From Microtetraspora fusca (GTDB lineage Bacteria; Actinomycetota; Actinomycetes; Streptosporangiales; Streptosporangiaceae), in the NCBI RefSeq assembly GCF_001570365.1, contig NZ_BBYK01000053.1, positions 1 to 64,000 of the forward strand: DNA of 64,000 nt, written 5' to 3'. The notes beneath the pieces are model-generated. The model was given only the letters and a program-made list of their open reading frames with translations. It was not told where the DNA came from and ran no database searches. Below are positions 16,957-25,271 of this stretch, piece by piece; the first letter of the stretch is position 1; the number at the start of each line of letters is the position of its first letter. The translations under genes were made by a program, and so were the position numbers.

Positions 16957-18300
16957 ATGATCGACACCATCGTCGTAGGTGCCGGTATCGCAGGCATCGC
17001 CACGGCACGACTGCTGCACGGCGCAGGTCGGCGTGTGGTCGTCCTCGAGGGGCGTGATCGCATCGGCGGGCGGATGTGGACCGACCGGACTGCGGGCTTC
17101 TCGGTGGATCGCGGCGCGTCTTGGATCCACGGCCTGGTCGGAAATCCCCTGACGGAGCTCGTCGCCGGGGTTGGCATGCGGACGGTCGAGTCCACCGTCG
17201 GAAGCTTCCAAGCAGGCGGGCGTCCGATCGCGAACTACGACGAGCAGTACGGCTTGCTTGACGAGCAGGCCGCGAGCCGCTGGGTAGCCGATGTTGAAGC
17301 GGCTGACCGGCAGCTTCAGGCAGCTGTTGCGGCATCGGAGCCTGGCGCGAACTACGCGCAGGCCACTGAGCGCGCACTCTCGGCACTCGAATGGGACCCG
17401 GAGCGGAAGGCGCGTGTCCAGGAGTTCTACCGGCATCGCATTGAGGAGCAGTGCGGAGCATTCATCGAGGATGTCGCCGCCCACGGCCTCGACGAGGACA
17501 CCATCGATGGGGACGAAGTCCTCTTCCCGGGCGGGTACGACGCGCTCCCGCGTGCCCTTGCTGAGGGCCTGGACATACGCCTCGGGCGTACCGTGAAGGC
17601 CATCAGCTGGTCGACCTCAGGGGTGCACGTCGAGACGGAAACCGAGTCGTTCGAAGCGGCGAACGCCGTGGTCACAGTGCCGCTGGGTGTGCTCAAGGCG
17701 GAAGCGATCACCTTTTCGCCCGAGCTGCCCGAACCCGTGTCCTCCTCCATTGACCGTATCGGGATGGGAGTGTTCAACAAGGTCTTCCTGCAGTTCCGCG
17801 AGCGGTTCTGGCCGGACGGTGTCTACGCGATTCGCCAGCTCGGTGCGGCGAGCGTTCCCTGGCACTCTTGGTACGACGTGTCCGCCGTCAGCGGCAAGCC
17901 CATGCTGTTGACGTTCGCCGGCGGCCGGTGGGGCCGGCAGATCGAGACGATGAGCGACGAGGAGATCGTCACCTCAGTCCTTGCGTCTCTTCGGCGGATC
18001 TACGGAGATGCGGTCCCCGAACCGGTCGGCCACTGGATCACTCGTTGGGGATCGGATGAGTTCGCTCGCGGCTCCTACTCCTACATCGCGGCGGGCGCCT
18101 CACACGCGGATCATGATGCGATGGCGACCCCGGTCGGGGGAGTCCTGCACCTGGCGGGGGAAGCGACCTGGAGCGTCGATCCGGCAACGGTGCACGGGGC
18201 GCTTCTTTCTGGTCACCGCGCAGCTGAGCGCGTACTCGGCAGGCCCGTGGCCCTCGGGAGCCTGCTCGACGTCGTTGCCCCGAGCGCAACGCCGGAATGA
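16957..18300 (+). CDS. Flavin-containing monoamine/polyamine oxidase
   Basis: A 447-residue cytoplasmic flavoprotein. N-terminal dinucleotide motif TIVVGAGIAGIATARLL followed by VVVLEGRDRIGGRMWTDR; then RGASWIHGLVGNPLTELV. C-terminal FAD-binding signature GVLHLAGEATW near residue 395, with TVHGALLSGHRAAERVL. This is the monoamine/putrescine/polyamine oxidase family: it oxidises an amine to an aldehyde with release of ammonia and H2O2. Spacing to the Lrp gene (convergent, 4 bp) and to the fusion enzyme suggests one amine-catabolic module. Codon use is less GC-biased than the surrounding chromosome. Confidence 0.85.
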   Translation: MIDTIVVGAGIAGIATARLLHGAGRRVVVLEGRDRIGGRMWTDRTAGFSVDRGASWIHGLVGNPLTELVAGVGMRTVESTVGSFQAGGRPIANYDEQYGLLDEQAASRWVADVEAADRQLQAAVAASEPGANYAQATERALSALEWDPERKARVQEFYRHRIEEQCGAFIEDVAAHGLDEDTIDGDEVLFPGGYDALPRALAEGLDIRLGRTVKAISWSTSGVHVETETESFEAANAVVTVPLGVLKAEAITFSPELPEPVSSSIDRIGMGVFNKVFLQFRERFWPDGVYAIRQLGAASVPWHSWYDVSAVSGKPMLLTFAGGRWGRQIETMSDEEIVTSVLASLRRIYGDAVPEPVGHWITRWGSDEFARGSYSYIAAGASHADHDAMATPVGGVLHLAGEATWSVDPATVHGALLSGHRAAERVLGRPVALGSLLDVVAPSATPE

Positions 18301-18304
18301 GTGC

Positions 18305-18793
18305 TCAGTCGGGCACGACGCCCCACGCGAAGCGGTGGGTGTGAATGCGGTAGTACATGAACGTCTCGACGGTCCGCACTCCGGGGACCGTCCGGAGCCG
18401 GCGGTTGATGATCTCGTAGAGCTCGTCCGAGCTGGTGGCGATCACTTCGACGAGCAGATCCACCGACCCTGCCGCCAGGATGACGTAGATGACACCGTCG
18501 ACCTTGCCGATCGCGTCGGCTGTCTCGTCGATATCACCATCGACGTTGATCGCAAGCATCGCCATGTTCCGGTAGCCGAGCCGGAGCGGGTCGGTCACGC
18601 CGACGACCTGGAGGATGCCGTCTTCCTGCAACCTCAACACGCGTGCTCTCACAGCGCCGGCCGACAGCCCGGTCGCGTTCCCGAGCTCTGAGTACGCAAG
18701 GCGTCCGTCCTTCTGCAACAGGGTCAGCAGTTGCCGATCGATCTCGTCGAGGACGTATTCGTGATGGCGGGTGCCCGCGGGCTCAGCACTCAT
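18305..18793 (-). CDS. Lrp/AsnC-family transcriptional regulator
   Basis: A 162-residue regulator with an N-terminal winged HTH (DEIDRQLLTLLQKDGRLAYS, ELGNATGLSAGAVRARVLRL) and a C-terminal RAM/AsnC effector domain (VIYVILAAGSVDLLVEVIA, INRRLRTVPGVRTVETFM). It is divergent from the fusion-enzyme gene and convergent with the amine oxidase. Expected to sense an amino acid or amine substrate and control both flanking genes through the repeated boxes at 16643 and 18831. Confidence 0.88.
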   Translation of the reverse strand: MSAEPAGTRHHEYVLDEIDRQLLTLLQKDGRLAYSELGNATGLSAGAVRARVLRLQEDGILQVVGVTDPLRLGYRNMAMLAINVDGDIDETADAIGKVDGVIYVILAAGSVDLLVEVIATSSDELYEIINRRLRTVPGVRTVETFMYYRIHTHRFAWGVVPD

Positions 18794-18828
18794 GTTGACC
18801 AGTATGAACCCATGAGCACGGGTGGGTG

Positions 18829-18883
18829 ATGAATCAGCTGTAACAGATCCCTTATGATGCTGAATCAGCAGTATGAAACGGGG
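18829..18883 (+). promoter_or_regulatory. Promoter and Lrp-type box pair for the fusion enzyme
   Basis: TATGAT (18853-18858) is the probable -10. GAATCAGCTGTA starts at 18831 and GAATCAGCAGTA at 18862, so the two boxes flank the -10 with about 31 bp between repeat starts, roughly three helical turns. The same arrangement recurs at 16641. Overlap with the core promoter argues for direct control by the divergent Lrp protein. Confidence 0.5.
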
Positions 18884-18890
18884 TTTGCGA

Positions 18891-21785
18891 ATGAATCAAG
18901 CGTGGGAGCTGCCGCGTCCTGCCGTCACGGCTTCCGAAGCGAACATGATCGCGAGAGACCTGTTCGGCGTCGAAGGGCACGTAATCGAGCTCGGCAGCCA
19001 ACAGGACCGGAACTTCCTCATCGATGACGACCATGGCGGACGCTGGCTGCTCAAAGTCAGCAACTCGGCGTTCAGCGAGGCGGTGGTCGACGCGCAGAAC
19101 GCGATCATGCGACGCCTCCACGAACATGGACTGAACGTTCCTCAGCCCGTGCAGACCGTTGATGGCGGATACAAGGCACCGGTGGAGCTTCGAGACGGGC
19201 GGCATTTCGCACGGCTTCTCACCTGGGTCGAAGGAAGGCCGTTGATCGAGCGGTCGCACCTGTCGGAGCGGACCCTCCAGAGCATCGGTGAGCTCGTCGG
19301 TGACGTCAGCCTCGCACTCGTGGGGTTCGCTCACCCGGGGTTGAACCGGTCCATCCAGTGGGACCTGCGCCGAGCCGGTGAAGTGATCTTCGGGCTGCTC
19401 GGCTTCGTGCGCGACCACTCTCGGCGAACGACAGTCGAGAAGGCGACGCTGCGCTCGCTTCAAGCGGTCAACCCAGTCGCTGACAAGCTTCCGGTGCAGA
19501 CCGTGCATGGAGACTTGACGGACGACAACATCGTGATCGATGACGAGGGCCGAGTGAGCGGCATCATCGACTTCGGCGATGCCGCCGACAGCTGGCGCAT
19601 CGGTGAATTGGTGATCGCATGCAGTTTCGTCCTGCATCACGACCCGTCTCGACCGCTCGCCATCCTGCCGCTCATCGCCGCATTCGATCGGAAGATCGGG
19701 CTCACCGAAGAGGAGATCGGAGTCATCTGGCCGCTGCTCGTGCTCCGGGGGGCGGCACTTGTCGTGAACGGGCTGCAGCAGGTGAGTATCGACCCTGAGA
19801 ACGACTACGCCCGCAACGCACTGGAGCGCGAGTGGGTCGTGTTCGCGACAGCCTCCCATCACGACGCCGACGTGATGACGGCGGCCATCCGTGCCGCAAT
19901 CCGCACCGACTCCGCACCACTTGAGGGATGGCGCGACGCCGTCCCGTTCATCCAGGATGTCCGCGAAATCCAGGAAGTGGTGCTCGGTTACGACAGTCGA
20001 ACGCTTGAGAACGGCGAATGGCTAGGCGACGCCGAACTTGTCGAGACCGCGCAACTCGAGGCTGCAAGCCAGAAGGGGCTTGCTGTCACTCGATTCGCCG
20101 AGCCTCGCCTTACTCGTGCCGGCGTTCCCGGCCCGGAAGAACCGGTCAACGTGCCACTGTTCGTTGATGTCGCCTCGTCTTCACCAATCGACCTCATTGC
20201 TCCCGTATCGGGGCGCGTCGCCGCAGACGGATGGGCCATCACACTCACAGCAGGCGACCTTGCACTCGTCATCGAAGGGGAGCCGCGGGGGATGATCCAC
20301 CACGGCGAAGTCGAGGCCGGCCAGCGAATCGCGACCTTCGATGGACGGATCAAGGTCTGGTACGTCACCGCTGACCGAGCCGAAGCGCCGCAGCAGCTTC
20401 CACGGTTCGTACGCTCGAGCGAAGCACCAGGATGGCGTAGCGTCTTCCTCGACCCGGCAGAGCTCCTCACCCCAAGCGGCGAGCATCGGGAAGTCGACCC
20501 GAACGCCGAACTCGAGCGACGCGGCCGCGCGTACGCGCCGCTCCAGGGGCACTACTACCTGCGGCCGCCGCAGATCGAGCGGGGCTGGCGCGAGTACCTG
20601 ATCGACACCAACGGCCGCCACTACCTCGACATGGTCAACAACGTGACCGCGCTCGGCCACGGTCACCCCCGGCTCGCGGCAGCGGTCGCGGACCAATGGC
20701 GCATGCTGAACACGAATTCGCGGTTCCACTATCGCTCCGTCGCCGAGTTCAGCGAGCGGCTCCTCGAGACGGTGCCGGCCCCGCTCGACACGGTGCTCCT
20801 GGTCAATAGCGGCACGGAGGCTGTCGACCTCGCCCTTCGCCTTGCCCGCGCGCACACGGGCCGGGAGGACGTGGCCTGCGTGAGCGAGTCCTACCACGGT
20901 TGGTCCGTCGCCGCCGACGCCGTCTCAGCGAGCGTGTCGGACAATCCGCTCGCCGAACAGACAAGGCCCTCATGGGTACACGTGCTCGAGGCGCCGAACG
21001 CCTACCGCGGGCGGTACCGTGGCGCCGGCGCGGGGATGCACTACGCCCGCGACGCCGTTCGCCAGATCGAGGCGTGGTCGGCGGAGGGAACGCCCATCGG
21101 GGCGTTCATCGCGGAGCCCCGACACGGCAACGCGGGAGCCATCGAGGTGCCCGACGGCTATCTCCTCAAGGTTTACGCGGCGATTCGAGCCGACGGTGGT
21201 TTGTGCATCGCCGACGAAGTGCAGGTCGGGTACGGCCGCCAGGGCGACGTCTTCTGGGGATTCGAGCAGCATCCCGGAGTGGTCCCCGACATCATCACCG
21301 TGGCGAAGGCGATGGGCAACGGCCACCCGCTCGGTGCGGTGATCACACGCTCCGAGATCGCCCAGTCGCTCGCGGCGCAGGGAACCTTCTTTTCCTCCGC
21401 AGGCGGGAGCACCCTGAGCGCGAAGCTCGGCACCACTGTTCTGGACATCATCAGGGACGAAGGGCTCCAAGAAAACGCCGGCGCCATGGGGCAGCGACTC
21501 CTCGAAGGATTCGCCCGCCTTTCTGAACGCCACAGTCTCATCGGCGCAGCACACGGGCGCGGCCTCTATCTCGGGCTGGAACTCGTGCGCGACCGCATCA
21601 CGCTGGAACCTGCCACAGCAGAGACCCGGGCACTGTGCGATCGGCTGCTTCAACTCGGCGTCATCGTGCAACCCACCGGTGACCGGCAGAACGTGCTGAA
21701 GATCAAACCGCCCCTGTGTGTGAGCACTGCCAGCATCGACCACTTCCTCGATGCGCTCGACACGGCGCTTTCCGACGCGATCTAG
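18891..21785 (+). CDS. Tri-domain fusion: APH-type kinase, M23-like domain, class III aminotransferase-fold enzyme
   Basis: A 964-residue protein. Residues ~25-290 form an aminoglycoside-phosphotransferase-type kinase with Brenner-like motif TVHGDLTDDNIVID (H206, D208, N213) and IIDFGDAADSW. Residues ~400-520 resemble a degenerate M23/biotinyl-lipoyl-like beta domain (PIDLIAPVSGRVAADGWAIT). Residues ~540-960 are a class III PLP enzyme: VNNVTALGHGHPRLAAAV, LLVNSGTEAVDLALRLARAH, CIADEVQVGYGRQG and TVAKAMGNGHPLGA with PLP-Lys806. In other organisms the same partners are phospholyase systems (hydroxylysine kinase with 5-phosphohydroxylysine phospho-lyase; ethanolamine-phosphate phospho-lyase). 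I infer phosphorylation of an amino alcohol followed by PLP-dependent elimination. A transaminase is the alternative. ATG 18873 is possible but 18891 fits the duplicated copy. Confidence 0.82.
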   Translation: MNQAWELPRPAVTASEANMIARDLFGVEGHVIELGSQQDRNFLIDDDHGGRWLLKVSNSAFSEAVVDAQNAIMRRLHEHGLNVPQPVQTVDGGYKAPVELRDGRHFARLLTWVEGRPLIERSHLSERTLQSIGELVGDVSLALVGFAHPGLNRSIQWDLRRAGEVIFGLLGFVRDHSRRTTVEKATLRSLQAVNPVADKLPVQTVHGDLTDDNIVIDDEGRVSGIIDFGDAADSWRIGELVIACSFVLHHDPSRPLAILPLIAAFDRKIGLTEEEIGVIWPLLVLRGAALVVNGLQQVSIDPENDYARNALEREWVVFATASHHDADVMTAAIRAAIRTDSAPLEGWRDAVPFIQDVREIQEVVLGYDSRTLENGEWLGDAELVETAQLEAASQKGLAVTRFAEPRLTRAGVPGPEEPVNVPLFVDVASSSPIDLIAPVSGRVAADGWAITLTAGDLALVIEGEPRGMIHHGEVEAGQRIATFDGRIKVWYVTADRAEAPQQLPRFVRSSEAPGWRSVFLDPAELLTPSGEHREVDPNAELERRGRAYAPLQGHYYLRPPQIERGWREYLIDTNGRHYLDMVNNVTALGHGHPRLAAAVADQWRMLNTNSRFHYRSVAEFSERLLETVPAPLDTVLLVNSGTEAVDLALRLARAHTGREDVACVSESYHGWSVAADAVSASVSDNPLAEQTRPSWVHVLEAPNAYRGRYRGAGAGMHYARDAVRQIEAWSAEGTPIGAFIAEPRHGNAGAIEVPDGYLLKVYAAIRADGGLCIADEVQVGYGRQGDVFWGFEQHPGVVPDIITVAKAMGNGHPLGAVITRSEIAQSLAAQGTFFSSAGGSTLSAKLGTTVLDIIRDEGLQENAGAMGQRLLEGFARLSERHSLIGAAHGRGLYLGLELVRDRITLEPATAETRALCDRLLQLGVIVQPTGDRQNVLKIKPPLCVSTASIDHFLDALDTALSDAI

Positions 21786-22621
21786 GCGCTCAGCACCTTG
21801 CGGAGCAGGTCGCCGAACTCGGCGGGGTGCGTGCTGAGGCCCGTGTGCCCGCCGGGGAAGTGGATGAGCTCCGTGCCGAGCCGCTCGGCCAGGAAGGCGG
21901 CGGGACGGTAGGGCAGTTCACCGTTCGAGTCCGTTCCGCCCGCGAGCACGAGCCGGTCCGACAGGGCCTTCAGACGATCCACGTCCGGGACGTAGGCCAT
22001 GAAGCTCGGCACGATACGCCCGACGAAGTAGGGCATGTTCGCCATCGTCCGCTCGGCTCGCGCCGCCGCCTGGGGCGGTAGCCGGGTGGCGGCCCGAGCG
22101 GTGACGGGTGGGGCGCCGGGCCGTCGGAGGCCCGCCGCGAACTCGGCCACCGCGGGCATCAGCCCGTCCCGGCGGAACGTGTCCCGGACGCGGGCGAGCA
22201 TCGCGCGATGCTCGGCGGCGTCCGGCAGCACCTCCACCATCGGCGGCTCGTGCGCGACGACGCGTTCGACCCGTTCGGGATGGGTGGTGAGCAGGTGCAG
22301 CGCGACGATCGCCCCCGAACTGCAGCCGACCACGCGGGCGGGCGCGTCCGGAGACAGCAGCTCCAGGAGCCGGAACGCGTCGTCGGCGTGCTGCGCGACC
22401 CGCTGCCGGTCCTCCGGGTCGTCCAGCGGGCTGCGGGACAGGCCGCGTGGATCGTAGGACACGACGGTGTAATCGGCGGCCAGGTCGTCGGCGATGCCGT
22501 CGAAGGACGCCGCGTCGCCCGCGCCGCCGGGGATCAGCAGCAGGAGCGGGCCCCGTCCGCGTACCTCGTAGTGCAGGGTGGCGCCGTCCACGCGCAGGCG
22601 GCCGACGGTCGGGCTGGTCAT
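21782..22621 (-). CDS. Alpha/beta hydrolase
   Basis: A 279-residue alpha/beta hydrolase: LLLLIPGGAGDAASFDGIAD (oxyanion region), VVSYDPRGLSRSPLDDP, RVVGCSSGAIVALHLL (nucleophile Ser in GCSSGA) and LIHFPGGHTGLSTHP (His). Its start overlaps the stop of the TetR gene (ATGA), so they form one unit. Its stop overlaps the convergent fusion gene by 4 bp. Such TetR-hydrolase pairs commonly act on small xenobiotic esters or lactones; substrate not deducible. High GC again, so the transferred module ends here. Confidence 0.82.
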   Translation of the reverse strand: MTSPTVGRLRVDGATLHYEVRGRGPLLLLIPGGAGDAASFDGIADDLAADYTVVSYDPRGLSRSPLDDPEDRQRVAQHADDAFRLLELLSPDAPARVVGCSSGAIVALHLLTTHPERVERVVAHEPPMVEVLPDAAEHRAMLARVRDTFRRDGLMPAVAEFAAGLRRPGAPPVTARAATRLPPQAAARAERTMANMPYFVGRIVPSFMAYVPDVDRLKALSDRLVLAGGTDSNGELPYRPAAFLAERLGTELIHFPGGHTGLSTHPAEFGDLLRKVLSA

Positions 22622-23217
22622 GCGGGGTCTCCTTCATCGTGTGCGGGCCAGTGCTCCAGGAGGGTGTGCAGGCCGTCGACGCAGCGGAGCCAGGAGTCCT
22701 CCACCGGGCGCGCGTGCGCGAACCCGCCGGCGGCCTCGAGGCTGACGAAGCCGTGGAGCATGCTGCGCATGATCCGGACCGCGTCGGTCAGGTCGGGCTC
22801 CCGCAGTGCGTAGGCGCGCAGCATGCTGTAGGTCAGCTCGACCGCGCGCCGCGGCCCGGGCGCCCCGGCCAGGAGCTCGGGATCGATCTGTATCGGGATC
22901 TGCGTCGCCGTGTACCGTCCCGGGTGGTCGTGGGCGTACTGCCGGTAGGCGTTCGCGTACGCGACCAGCGCGTCCTTTCCGGCACGCCCGGCGATGGCCT
23001 CCGCGATGCGGATGGTCTTCTCGTCCGCCGCCAGCAGTGCGATCCGACCGCGCAGGTCCTCAAGGTTGCGGACGTGCGCATAAAGGCTGGCGTCCTTCAC
23101 CCCGAGTCGTCGCGCCACCGCCGACATGGTCACGTGGTCGAGCCCGACCTCGTCCGCCAGCTCGGCGCCGGCGAGCGTCACCCGATCCGCCGTCAACCCG
23201 GCCCGGACCATGCGCAT
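22618..23217 (-). CDS. TetR regulator with WHG-type C-terminal domain
   Basis: A 199-residue TetR protein. HTH near residues 10-55 (VTLAGAELADEVGLDHVTMS, AVARRLGVKDASLYAHVRNL), followed by a TetR_C_33/WHG-like ligand domain (YRQYAHDHPGRYTATQ). ATG 23217 has GGAGAAGGG 4-10 nt upstream. It is translationally coupled to the downstream hydrolase and probably represses its own operon via the palindrome at 23269. Confidence 0.85.
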   Translation of the reverse strand: MRMVRAGLTADRVTLAGAELADEVGLDHVTMSAVARRLGVKDASLYAHVRNLEDLRGRIALLAADEKTIRIAEAIAGRAGKDALVAYANAYRQYAHDHPGRYTATQIPIQIDPELLAGAPGPRRAVELTYSMLRAYALREPDLTDAVRIMRSMLHGFVSLEAAGGFAHARPVEDSWLRCVDGLHTLLEHWPAHDEGDPA

Positions 23218-23268
23218 ACCGCCCTTCTCCTAGAAGCCTTCGGCTCTTCCTAGTAGCCCTAGTTTAAG

Positions 23269-23283
23269 CCTTGGGCCCCAAGG
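23269..23283. promoter_or_regulatory. Perfect palindrome, probable TetR operator
   Basis: CCTTGGG-C-CCCAAGG lies about 50 bp upstream of the TetR start. On the minus strand a TAAACT hexamer follows just downstream of it, so the palindrome would sit between -35 and -10. Position and symmetry suit autorepression. Confidence 0.5.
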
Positions 23284-23441
23284 ATAGCGAGAAAAGCCGC
23301 ATGTTGAGCAAGGGAATATGCGTCATCGCGACGTTCCGGAGCCATGACCACGAGTGACGGCCTCCGGCGCAGACCGACACGCCAAGATCGGCACTGCCGC
23401 ATCGATCGCGGGATCACGCGGCCGGCCGGCCCCGGCACGAC

Positions 23442-23828
23442 TCACCGCACGGCGTCCTGGGGATACCAGCGCAGCTCGACGATGTTGCCGTCCGGGTCCT
23501 GCACGTACACCGACTGCGCGTCGCCACGCGCGCCGAACCGGCCGACCGGCCCCTCCAGCACGGTGAGGACGCCGGAATCGATCACCTCCTGCCAGTCCAC
23601 GGGATCCACGACAAGGCAGAAGTGGTCCACGTTGGACTCGCCACGCGGGCGCTCGACCAGGTCGATGATGGTGGACTCGTTGACCCGCACCGACGGGAAG
23701 GGCGCCTTACCCGCCCGCCATTCAGCGACCCGCTCCTCTTCGAGTCCGAGGGTTCCCGAGTAGAACTCCAGCGCCCGCTCAACATCCCGTACGTTGAGCA
23801 CCAGGTGATCGAAGGCTTTCACGCGCAC
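23442..23828 (-). CDS. VOC-family (glyoxalase/dioxygenase fold) protein
   Basis: A 128-residue single VOC domain: KAFDHLVLNVRDVERALEFY, GTLGLEEERVAEWRAG, VDHFCLVVDPVDWQE and VYVQDPDGNIVELRWYP. The metal ligands expected in this fold are visible (first His in FDHLV, Glu in IVELRW). GTG 23828 is chosen over ATG 23843 because AAGGAG lies 6 nt upstream of the GTG, inside the longer reading. It is 33 bp downstream of the MFS gene on the same strand and likely co-transcribed, suggesting resistance or modification of a compound that the transporter exports. Confidence 0.82.
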   Translation of the reverse strand: MRVKAFDHLVLNVRDVERALEFYSGTLGLEEERVAEWRAGKAPFPSVRVNESTIIDLVERPRGESNVDHFCLVVDPVDWQEVIDSGVLTVLEGPVGRFGARGDAQSVYVQDPDGNIVELRWYPQDAVR

Positions 23829-23861
23829 CGAAATCTCCTTCATGAGGATTGGAGGGCCGGC

Positions 23862-25079
23862 CTATTTACTGGCCGGTGCCAACGCATCGCCGGGGGCGGT
23901 GCGTGAGGTCTTCTGGCGGGTGCCGAGTGTGAGGAGCAGCGAAGCCGCGGTCAGGGCCACGCCGAACCAGACGACACTTGTGACACCCAGATGATCGGCG
24001 AACAGTCCACCGAAAAGCGCCCCGAGCGCAATGGACGTGTTATACGCCATGGTGTTGAGTGACATCGCGGCTTCGAAGGTGTCGGGCGCGGCGGCCTGCG
24101 TCATGTTGACCTGGCACAGCTGCACGACACCGAAGGAAACTCCCCAGAGGATCAGCGCGATAACCGAACCGGCCTGCCCGTGGCCGATCGTGAGCAGCAA
24201 CAACAGGGACACCACGAGTCCGGCGCAGCCGACGATGAAACTGCCTCGCAAACTCTTGTTCACCGTGTATCCGGCGATGAAGTTCCCGGCCGCGCCTCCT
24301 GCGCCGTAAAGCACCAGCAGCACGGTGATGAAGAAGGGCGTGGCGGATGCGCTGTCCTCCAGGTAGGGGCGCACGAACGTGTACGCGCCGAAATGGCCGA
24401 GCACGAAGAGTACGACGGTGAACAGCACCAGACGTAGCGGCACGTTCTTCAGGGGGAGCCCGAAGACCTCCCGCACCGAGACCGCGTTCGTCGACGACAG
24501 CGATGGAATGGTGGCGACGACGGCGACGAGCACCAGCGCGCCGAGGCCGGACCAGATGAGAAGCGTGGTTCGCCAGTCGGTGAGGCTTTCCAGGATCGTT
24601 CCCAGCGGCATGCCCGCGACCGCGGCGATCGAGATGCCGGACATCACGACCGCGGCCGCTCTGCTCGCGTGACGTTCCGGAACAAGGCGTATCGCCATGC
24701 TCACGCCTATGGCCCAGAACACGCCGTTGGCGAATCCCATGATGAGCCGCGTTGTCAGGACCAGCGCATAGTTCGGCGAGGTGGCGGTGATGAGGTTGCC
24801 CAGGGTCAGTATCACCAGGAGCGTGGACAGCAGCACGCGTCGGTTGACGCGCCTGGACCAGGCCACGATGAACGGTACGCCCAGCCCGGCTGACACGCCG
24901 TACAGAGTAACCATCAGCCCGGCGATGCCCACTGATATGCCCAGGCTTGTGCTTATCGGAGTAAGGAGGCCAACGGGCATCAACTCCGTGGTGAGAAAGA
25001 CGAACAGACTGGCTGTGATCGCGGAAACCCCCAGCCATGACCTCAAGGCCGAGTGAGGCTGTCTATCACGCGTGGTCAT
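23862..25079 (-). CDS. MFS efflux transporter (DHA1/AraJ-like)
   Basis: A 405-residue membrane protein with 12 predicted helices. The first helix pair includes SAITASLFVFLTTELMPVGL, and motif A is weakly represented by AWSRRVNRRVLLSTLLVIL. The fold matches drug:H+ antiporter-1 sugar/drug exporters (YdhP/AraJ type). It is divergent from a LysR gene, with a VOC protein downstream. Likely exports a small toxic compound under LysR control. Confidence 0.85.
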   Translation of the reverse strand: MTTRDRQPHSALRSWLGVSAITASLFVFLTTELMPVGLLTPISTSLGISVGIAGLMVTLYGVSAGLGVPFIVAWSRRVNRRVLLSTLLVILTLGNLITATSPNYALVLTTRLIMGFANGVFWAIGVSMAIRLVPERHASRAAAVVMSGISIAAVAGMPLGTILESLTDWRTTLLIWSGLGALVLVAVVATIPSLSSTNAVSVREVFGLPLKNVPLRLVLFTVVLFVLGHFGAYTFVRPYLEDSASATPFFITVLLVLYGAGGAAGNFIAGYTVNKSLRGSFIVGCAGLVVSLLLLLTIGHGQAGSVIALILWGVSFGVVQLCQVNMTQAAAPDTFEAAMSLNTMAYNTSIALGALFGGLFADHLGVTSVVWFGVALTAASLLLTLGTRQKTSRTAPGDALAPASK

Positions 25080-25239
25080 TCTCTTCTCTCTGATCGTTCG
25101 TGTTATGGACCGTGGATGAAACGGATGACCCGCGGTTCGCGATGCAGCCGCGCGGCCGCGATGATGAGCGCGCGCTTCAGGGGTCCGTCATGGCTCAAGG
25201 GTGCGCGACCATCGATCAATGAGTCCAACACATACTTTT

Positions 25240-25266
25240 CATCGTGATCGATCGTGATGCACGATG
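25240..25266. promoter_or_regulatory. LysR-type operator candidate
   Basis: CATCGTG (25240-25246) and CACGATG (25260-25266) are perfect inverted arms with 13 nt between. The segment also contains GATCGATC. It ends 6 bp before the LysR ATG, fitting autorepression, and lies in the LysR/MFS divergent promoter region. Confidence 0.45.
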
Positions 25267-25271
25267 GTTGC

